From the NCBI GenBank assembly GCA_044426355.1, contig JAWXUO010000016.1, forward strand, positions 1 through 37,594: a stretch of 37,594 bases of DNA, written 5' to 3'. The position numbers and the translations under genes are program-made. Origin of the DNA: CAYJLC01 sp044426355 (GTDB lineage: Bacteria; Bacillota; Clostridia; Oscillospirales; Butyricicoccaceae). Positions within the stretch are counted from its first letter, which is position 1. Each line of letters opens with the position of its first letter. The notes under the pieces are model-generated. The model saw only the letters and a program-made list of their open reading frames with translations. It was not told where the DNA came from and searched no databases. Below are positions 32,839-37,594 of the stretch, one piece after another.

Positions 32839-32869
32839 TTTTTCCTCCTTAAATATATAGAATACTATA

Positions 32870-32898
32870 ATTATACTATATATAAAGAAAAAAGTCAA
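32870..32898 (-). promoter_or_regulatory. SigA promoter of the third GGDEF-EAL gene
   Basis: On the minus strand: -35 TTGACT (32898-32893), 17-base spacer, -10 TATAAT (32875-32870). It overlaps the upstream in-frame ATG, supporting the later start codon. Confidence 0.8.
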
Positions 32899-32991
32899 TT
32901 AAATATAGGTTTCTAAAGCACTAATGTAAATTTTACCAATTAAATCTTGTTTTAAAAAAATATTTTTGTTTAAAATGATAGAAGAAAACAC

Positions 32992-33020
32992 TTGCATAAA
33001 TCAAAATAGAGTGATATAAT
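32992..33020 (+). promoter_or_regulatory. SigA promoter of the ahpC operon
   Basis: -35 TTGCAT (32992-32997), 17-base spacer, -10 TATAAT (33015-33020) with extended TGa. No obvious PerR-box palindrome was recognised beside it. Confidence 0.8.
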
Positions 33021-33064
33021 GTGTTTATAGATAATAATTACTATTAAGAAAAGAGGAAAATAAT

Positions 33065-33628
33065 ATGTCAATGATCGGAAAACAAGTCGCAGATTTTACT
33101 GTGCAATCTTATGAAAACAATTCTTTTAAAGAGGTTAAAAAAGCAGATATTTTAGGAAAATGGTCTGTATTCTTCTTCTATCCTGCAGATTTTACTTTTG
33201 TATGTCCTACAGAATTAGAAGATTTAGCTGATAAATACGCAGATTTCAAAAAAATTGGTTGCGAAATTTACTCAGTATCTTGTGACACACACTTTGTTCA
33301 CAAAGCATGGCACGATGCATCTGCTACTATCAAAAAAATCAACTATCCAATGCTTGCAGATCCAACTGCTACACTAGCTCGTGATTTTGATGTTATGATT
33401 GAATCTGCAGGTATCACTGAAAGAGGTACTTTTGTAGTAAATCCTAACGGAGAAATCGTAGCTTACGAAGTTTTAGCTGGTAATGTTGGACGTAACGCTG
33501 AAGAACTTTTCAGACGTGTTCAAGCTTTACAATTCGTTGCAGAACATGGCGACGAAGTTTGTCCTGCAAAATGGAAACCAGGCGAAAAAACTTTAAAACC
33601 AAGTCTTGATTTAGTAGGCATGATTTAA
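33065..33628 (+). CDS. ahpC: Alkyl hydroperoxide reductase subunit C (typical 2-Cys peroxiredoxin)
   Basis: A 187-aa peroxiredoxin reducing H2O2, organic peroxides and peroxynitrite. The peroxidatic Cys is C47 in DFTFVCPTEL. The resolving Cys is C166 in DEVCPAKWKPGEKTLKP, followed by the C-terminal tail of the AhpC subfamily. The FFFYPADF block completes the active site. The ATG is preceded by AGAGG and a strong promoter. It is first in an operon with a disulfide reductase that carries an AhpF-type dithiol domain and is its expected electron donor. Confidence 0.97.
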   Translation: MSMIGKQVADFTVQSYENNSFKEVKKADILGKWSVFFFYPADFTFVCPTELEDLADKYADFKKIGCEIYSVSCDTHFVHKAWHDASATIKKINYPMLADPTATLARDFDVMIESAGITERGTFVVNPNGEIVAYEVLAGNVGRNAEELFRRVQALQFVAEHGDEVCPAKWKPGEKTLKPSLDLVGMI

Positions 33629-33636
33629 TTAAAAGC

Positions 33637-33672
33637 AACACAGCTTACATCAAACTGTAGGCTGTGTTTTCT
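33637..33672 (+). terminator. Intercistronic hairpin after ahpC (partial terminator)
   Basis: A 12-bp stem, aacacagcttac (33637-33648) with gtaggctgtgtt (33657-33668), has one G-U pair and is followed by ttctt. It could keep ahpC transcript levels above those of the reductase gene that follows after 20 bases. Confidence 0.7.
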
Positions 33673-33691
33673 TAATGAAAGGATTTTTTAT

Positions 33692-35293
33692 ATGTACGAT
33701 ATGATAATTATAGGTGGTGGTCCTGCAGGACTTTCTGCTTCAATTTATATGGCTCGAGCAAAGTATAAAACTTTAGTTTTAGAAAAAGAAAAATTCGGTG
33801 GACAAATAACAATAACCTCGGAAATTGTAAATTATCCTGGTGTTTACCACACAAGTGGTACAGAACTTACAGCAAATATGCAAAAACAAGCCGAAGCTTT
33901 TGGTGCAGAGTTTAAACTTTGCGAAGTTTTAGATATGGATTTAGACGGTGATATAAAAACTATTAAAACCACATCTGGTGAATTTCAAACTTTAGGTGTG
34001 ATACTCGCAGTAGGGGCATCACCTCGAAAACTTGGATTTAAAGGCGAACTCGAATACGCAGGGCGAGGGGTTGCATATTGTGCAACTTGCGACGGTGAAT
34101 TTTTCACTGGGAAAACTGTGTATGTTGTAGGTGGTGGATTTGCAGCTGTAGAAGAAGGTATTTTTCTAACAAAATATGCAAGCGAAGTTCGAATGATAGT
34201 GCGTGGAGATGATTTTTCATGTGCAAAAACAGTTTCTGACCATGTATACAACGAACCTAAAATTTCTGTGCGTTTTAATAGCGAAGTTTTAGAAGTAGCT
34301 GGTGAAAATTCGCTAAAATCTATAAAAATTCATAATTCAAAAACAAACGAAGATACTTTAGAAACTTTTGATGATGGATTTGGCGTTTTTGTTTTTGCAG
34401 GATATACCCCAAACACTAAGTGGCTTTCAGATAAAATCAAAACAGAAAACAGTTATATCATAACGGACGAAAAACAACAAACAAATATAGCTGGTGTCTA
34501 TGGTGCAGGCGATGTTTGTATCAAAGATTTACGCCAAGTTGTAACTGCCGTTTCTGACGGTGCATTATCTGCTACTTGTGCAGAAAAATATGTTGCAAAT
34601 TTGCATACAAAGCTTAATATTCCAGCTTTCGACGTTGTATCTAAGGGTATTAAACCCGAAGAAACAAAAACAGCAGTGAACACAGCTGATGATAAATTTA
34701 TAACAGATGAAATGAAATCTCAACTTGCACCTATTTTTGAGCGTTTTGAAAATAAAATCATCGTAAAAGCTGTATTAGATAAATCTGAACTAGGTATGGA
34801 AATGTCAAATTTCATGCAAGAAATGAAAACTCTTTCTGAAAAAATTGACTGCATAACTACTGATGCTACAGATGATGAAATCGTACCTTATATAGAACTT
34901 TTATATCATAACGAACAATCTAGTGGTATAAAATTTTACGCAATGCCTGGTGGGCATGAATTTAATTCATTTATACTTGCAATGTATAATATCTCTGGAA
35001 AAGGCAAGGAAATAGAAGAAAACGACGTTAGTCGTGCTAAAAATCTAGCAAAAACTGACATAAAAGTTTTGATTTCGCTTTCTTGCACTATGTGTCCTGA
35101 GGTTGTTGTTGCAACTCAAAAAATCGCAAGTTTAAATGAAAATGTAACTGCAAGTGCTATAGATATTACACATTTTACTGAATTTAAAGAAAAATATAAT
35201 GTAATGAGCGTTCCTTGCATGGTAATAAATAACGAAATAGTTCATTTTGGTAAAAAGAACATTTCACAAATTTTAGATATAATAGGAGAATAA
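33692..35293 (+). CDS. Thioredoxin-reductase-like flavoprotein with C-terminal AhpF-type dithiol domain
   Basis: A 533-aa probable electron donor for AhpC. Residues 1-310 form a TrxB-like flavoprotein: FAD site GGGPAG (8-13), redox CATC (C130, C133), nucleotide site VVGGGFAAVEEG (about 145-156) and GAGDV near 270. A linker of about 20 residues leads to a tandem thioredoxin-fold region (about 340-533) with CTMC (C465, C468) and the cis-Pro block SVPCMVINN. In classical AhpF the same dithiol domain is at the N-terminus, so the order is reversed here. NADH or NADPH preference cannot be read. It is followed after two bases by the flavodoxin-like gene. Confidence 0.88.
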   Translation: MYDMIIIGGGPAGLSASIYMARAKYKTLVLEKEKFGGQITITSEIVNYPGVYHTSGTELTANMQKQAEAFGAEFKLCEVLDMDLDGDIKTIKTTSGEFQTLGVILAVGASPRKLGFKGELEYAGRGVAYCATCDGEFFTGKTVYVVGGGFAAVEEGIFLTKYASEVRMIVRGDDFSCAKTVSDHVYNEPKISVRFNSEVLEVAGENSLKSIKIHNSKTNEDTLETFDDGFGVFVFAGYTPNTKWLSDKIKTENSYIITDEKQQTNIAGVYGAGDVCIKDLRQVVTAVSDGALSATCAEKYVANLHTKLNIPAFDVVSKGIKPEETKTAVNTADDKFITDEMKSQLAPIFERFENKIIVKAVLDKSELGMEMSNFMQEMKTLSEKIDCITTDATDDEIVPYIELLYHNEQSSGIKFYAMPGGHEFNSFILAMYNISGKGKEIEENDVSRAKNLAKTDIKVLISLSCTMCPEVVVATQKIASLNENVTASAIDITHFTEFKEKYNVMSVPCMVINNEIVHFGKKNISQILDIIGE

Positions 35294-35295
35294 TA

Positions 35296-35763
35296 ATGAA
35301 AAAATCAATAGTTTTTAGCAGTGCTACTGGTAACACTGAACTTTTAGCAAAAGAAATTCAAGAAAACATAGGGGATACTGTATATTTTGGTAAACCTTCT
35401 GATGAAGCACTAGATGCAGATGTAATTTACATCGGCTCATTTGCACAAGCTTTTAGCTGTACTGCAGATATTAAAGAATTTGCATCAAAAATATCAAACA
35501 AAAAAGTGTTTTTATTTATGACAGCAGGATATGGTAGCACAACTGAGTTTTTTGCTCCAATCATGGCTTCTTTTAAAGAAAACATCAACGATACAAATGA
35601 AATTATCGGCGAATTTATTTGTCAAGGTAAAGTTTCAGATTCTAAGAAAAATGCTATTAAACAAATGGACGAAGCAAAGTTTAATACAATGGAACCTGAG
35701 CTTTTAAAAGCAGAAAGCCATCCAGACGCTAACGATATTTCAAATTTAAAAGCTTCATTATAA
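35296..35763 (+). CDS. Flavodoxin-like protein
   Basis: A 155-aa flavodoxin-fold protein. The phosphate-binding loop SSATGNTELLAKEI follows the first strand, with YIGSFAQAFSCTADIKEF at about 55-72 and FLFMTAGYGS at about 83-92 as the other FMN-contact regions. The C-terminal helix (SHPDANDISNL) is common in the short flavodoxin family. It is expected to carry electrons as FMN. Its start is 2 bases behind the reductase stop with AGGAG inside that gene, so it belongs to the peroxide-defence operon. It may act in a low-potential or oxygen-scavenging branch; the partner is unknown. Confidence 0.85.
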   Translation: MKKSIVFSSATGNTELLAKEIQENIGDTVYFGKPSDEALDADVIYIGSFAQAFSCTADIKEFASKISNKKVFLFMTAGYGSTTEFFAPIMASFKENINDTNEIIGEFICQGKVSDSKKNAIKQMDEAKFNTMEPELLKAESHPDANDISNLKASL

Positions 35764-35771
35764 TAAAATAG

Positions 35772-35809
35772 AACCACTAAGTACATTTTCTGCTTAGTGG
35801 TTTTTTTGA
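35772..35809 (+). terminator. Intrinsic terminator of the ahpC operon
   Basis: A perfect 10-bp stem, aaccactaag (35772-35781) with cttagtggtt (35793-35802), is followed by a T-run. Confidence 0.92.
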
Positions 35810-35826
35810 GTTAATCGTTTTTTTGA

Positions 35827-35855
35827 TTGACAAGTTTTTACAAATATGATAAAAT
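35827..35855 (+). promoter_or_regulatory. SigA promoter of the final operon
   Basis: -35 TTGACA (35827-35832), 17-base spacer, -10 TAAAAT (35850-35855) with extended TGa. The leader is unusually long for this window (about 90 bases) and AT-rich; no clear fold is seen in it. Confidence 0.78.
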
Positions 35856-35948
35856 AATAAAAGTAAAATTTTCACATGTAAAATTTGCTAATTTTTATGT
35901 ATTAAGCATAAAAATATTTGTAAAAATAAATAAACGAAAGGTTTTTAT

Positions 35949-37025
35949 ATGAATTTTCTATTAAAATTTTTGATTGGGTTTTGTCTATGCATAATAGGTA
36001 GTTCTATTATAATTATCCTAAATTTAAGTACATTAGGAATTATTTTAGGAATATTTTTCTTTATTCTCGCATTTTTCACTTTGTTCGTACCAAAAATCAG
36101 TCCAGATGATGATGCTTATAAAAAATCTAAAAATAGAATTTTAATGATTCCAGATGCTGTAGATGTAACGATGAATTCCCTATATGAAAGTTTTAAAGAT
36201 ATAGATACGCATTACGGAAAACCTTGGATTGCTAAATCCGATTTAGCTCCTGGTAAATGTTTAGTATTCGGACCTACAAATAATGGGGAATATGTATACA
36301 TATATAAAGCAGCTTATGGCTCTAATTTATATGTTGCTGAAAATGACAATCCCACTTTTTTAAAACCTTTGCAAAAAGATGCGTGGAGATTAATTCCACA
36401 TAAAAGCGAAAACGAGTTTAAATATCCTATTTGTATGGCATTAGCTAGTATATCTGTTTTTGATGATATTTTCAATTCGCTTAACGCATATGTAAAAACA
36501 AACAAACCTATGCAAATTCTTACAGAAGAAAATAAAAATTATGTTTTTATTATACATAATGATTTACTTACACTAAAACCTAAATATACAATAACAAATT
36601 TAGATGAAAAGCCTATATTTGATATACACAAATTACATCAAGCTTTTAGTGTGTGTTTATATAATTCAAGAGAAGAAATTTTACGTTGCGTAAGACTTCA
36701 AGGCCCTGTGCCTCAGTATGATATTTACAAATCTGATGACTTATATTTTACATTTACTAAGAAAAACAATTTCCAAAAGGGTCATTTTAGTGTAGATACA
36801 CCAAATGGCAAACTAACAGTACAAAACACACCAGATAAACTTGGTGCTAAATATATGGTTAAAATTGATGGAATTGTTATTGGTACAATAGCTGATAAAT
36901 TAGCTACACCAACAGAAACAATACGTCATTACGTAGTTCACGCAAGAAGCGAACAATATATGTCATTGCTTACTGCACTTACTGTAATGGTTCTACGTGA
37001 ATTCAATTTAGATAATAATTTATAA
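35949..37025 (+). CDS. Membrane-anchored protein of unknown function
   Basis: Not recognised. A 358-aa protein with two N-terminal membrane helices (about 5-23 and 27-47), then a long soluble part. That part contains a region with GKCLVFGPTNNGEYVYIYK and a helix-strand stretch, and from about 270 onward a beta-rich segment (YKSDDLYFTFTKKN, FSVDTPNGKLTVQN, YMVKIDGIVIGTIADK). The last segment vaguely recalls LURP/Tubby-like barrels, but this is only a shape impression. GAAAGG lies before the ATG. The next gene follows after 24 bases with AAAGGAG, so the two are likely co-transcribed. Confidence 0.8.
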   Translation: MNFLLKFLIGFCLCIIGSSIIIILNLSTLGIILGIFFFILAFFTLFVPKISPDDDAYKKSKNRILMIPDAVDVTMNSLYESFKDIDTHYGKPWIAKSDLAPGKCLVFGPTNNGEYVYIYKAAYGSNLYVAENDNPTFLKPLQKDAWRLIPHKSENEFKYPICMALASISVFDDIFNSLNAYVKTNKPMQILTEENKNYVFIIHNDLLTLKPKYTITNLDEKPIFDIHKLHQAFSVCLYNSREEILRCVRLQGPVPQYDIYKSDDLYFTFTKKNNFQKGHFSVDTPNGKLTVQNTPDKLGAKYMVKIDGIVIGTIADKLATPTETIRHYVVHARSEQYMSLLTALTVMVLREFNLDNNL

Positions 37026-37049
37026 AAAACAATTTAAAGGAGCGCTTTC

Positions 37050-37594
37050 GTGGGAATATTTGATATTTTAAAGAAAAAAAAAGAAACTGAAGAAGAAATA
37101 ATGCCTAGGGCTAAAGTTAAAGCAAAAGTTAATTTTGAAGAAGTTTTAACAGAAATTGCTACGCTTATTTCAAATAACGACGAAAAAGTTTTGTCTGAAA
37201 TCAAGGAATTAATGTCGGATCTTCTAAAGTTTCAAGAAGATTACAAAGAAATTTATAAAGGTAGAAGTTTTGACCTTTCTATGCAACCTAAAAAAGATAT
37301 ATATTGGATTGCTATTGCAGATATTTTAAAACGCTACGGACATGTATTATACCTTGATTGGAAAATAGAACGTGTTGATTTCATTAACGCTTTAAGCGAT
37401 TTTACTGGAAAATTTTCAGAAGATTTCAGCTATAATTCTAGCAAACTAGATAAAGACGGAGATGTTCCATTATGGGCAAGCGAAATAGATTCTCAATGGA
37501 AATTATTTACTCTTGCAAACTATTGCGTTGATAGCGATTGTTACTTTGTTTTCCCTTGTAATGAAGATATGTTCATTTCTTTAAACAAACTAGC
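37050..37594 (+). CDS. DUF6630-like protein, N-terminal part (runs off the window)
   Basis: An open frame of 181 codons from a GTG at 37050 to the window end, with AAAGGAG 7 bases before the start. It begins MGIFDILKKKKETEEE, a common opening of small cytosolic proteins of unknown function. The later block WIAIADILKRYG followed by LDWKIERVDFINALSDF resembles DUF6630 proteins, as does the W...DSEIDSQW-like middle (WASEIDSQWKL). No membrane helix or signal peptide. Family assignment is tentative. It is partner to the preceding two-helix membrane protein. Confidence 0.72.
   Translation, partial: MGIFDILKKKKETEEEIMPRAKVKAKVNFEEVLTEIATLISNNDEKVLSEIKELMSDLLKFQEDYKEIYKGRSFDLSMQPKKDIYWIAIADILKRYGHVLYLDWKIERVDFINALSDFTGKFSEDFSYNSSKLDKDGDVPLWASEIDSQWKLFTLANYCVDSDCYFVFPCNEDMFISLNKL

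Noticed and set aside
32839..32898. Upstream start for the third GGDEF-EAL protein
   Set aside because: The extension covers the -35/-10 promoter, and AAGGAGG marks the later ATG.
1..37594. CRISPR arrays, tRNA or rRNA genes, transposases, prophage genes
   Set aside because: No regularly spaced direct repeats, cloverleaf-like sequences, rRNA motifs or recombinase/transposase proteins were seen on either strand.

Overview
The window is AT-rich DNA from a spore-forming, low-GC Gram-positive bacterium, most likely a member of the Clostridia. Evidence for this is spoIIID-spmA-spmB (sporulation), an Ami-type oligopeptide transporter, DnaD/DnaI-type replication genes, a type-I preQ1 riboswitch, consensus SigA promoters and strong AGGAGG ribosome binding sites. 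No rRNA, tRNA, CRISPR array or transposase gene was seen. About 34 protein genes are supported. The first (oppA) and the last (DUF6630-like) are cut by the window edges.

Layout. 1-6755 (+): the 3' part of oppA, then oppB-oppC-oppD-oppF, an LD-carboxypeptidase and a cytoplasmic SH3b-NlpC/P60 endopeptidase. Together they look like an operon for importing and dismantling peptidoglycan peptides. 6855-7217 (+): a small glyoxalase with its own promoter. 7263-11605: two divergent GGDEF-EAL proteins, one with a GAF-like region and one with dCache-HAMP. 11727-16324 (-): an unknown acidic protein behind a perfect consensus promoter, a membrane zinc-ribbon protein, and a MoxR-DUF58-DUF4129-like operon. 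16505-17847 (+): spoIIID-spmA-spmB. 17965-21710 (-): dnaD-like, dnaC/dnaI-like, ymdB and mnmA in one tight operon.

21711-22134 holds a MITE-like inverted-repeat element, the rpsB promoter and a structured rpsB leader. 22135-25086 (+): rpsB, tsf and an AI-2E-family membrane protein. 25193-27423: a fructokinase facing a LacX-type aldose epimerase and a small membrane protein. 27466-29111 (+): a preQ1-I riboswitch and terminator controlling a radical SAM protein and a YhhQ/VUT-type queuosine-precursor transporter. 29325-30575 (+): a HAD phosphatase fused to a PlsC-like domain that has lost its catalytic His. 30859-32838 (-): a third GGDEF-EAL protein, with an N-terminal membrane sensor. 33065-35763 (+): AhpC, a thioredoxin-reductase-like protein carrying an AhpF-type dithiol domain at the wrong end, and a flavodoxin-like protein. 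35949-37594 (+): two proteins of unknown function.

Three themes stand out. All three c-di-GMP proteins keep a complete EAL site but have differently damaged GGDEF sites, so they probably act as phosphodiesterases under three different sensors. The queuosine-salvage module is directly controlled by preQ1. Three minus-strand genes end in near-identical GACTG...CAGTC terminator hairpins. Family assignments rest on motif recognition alone; no database search was run.
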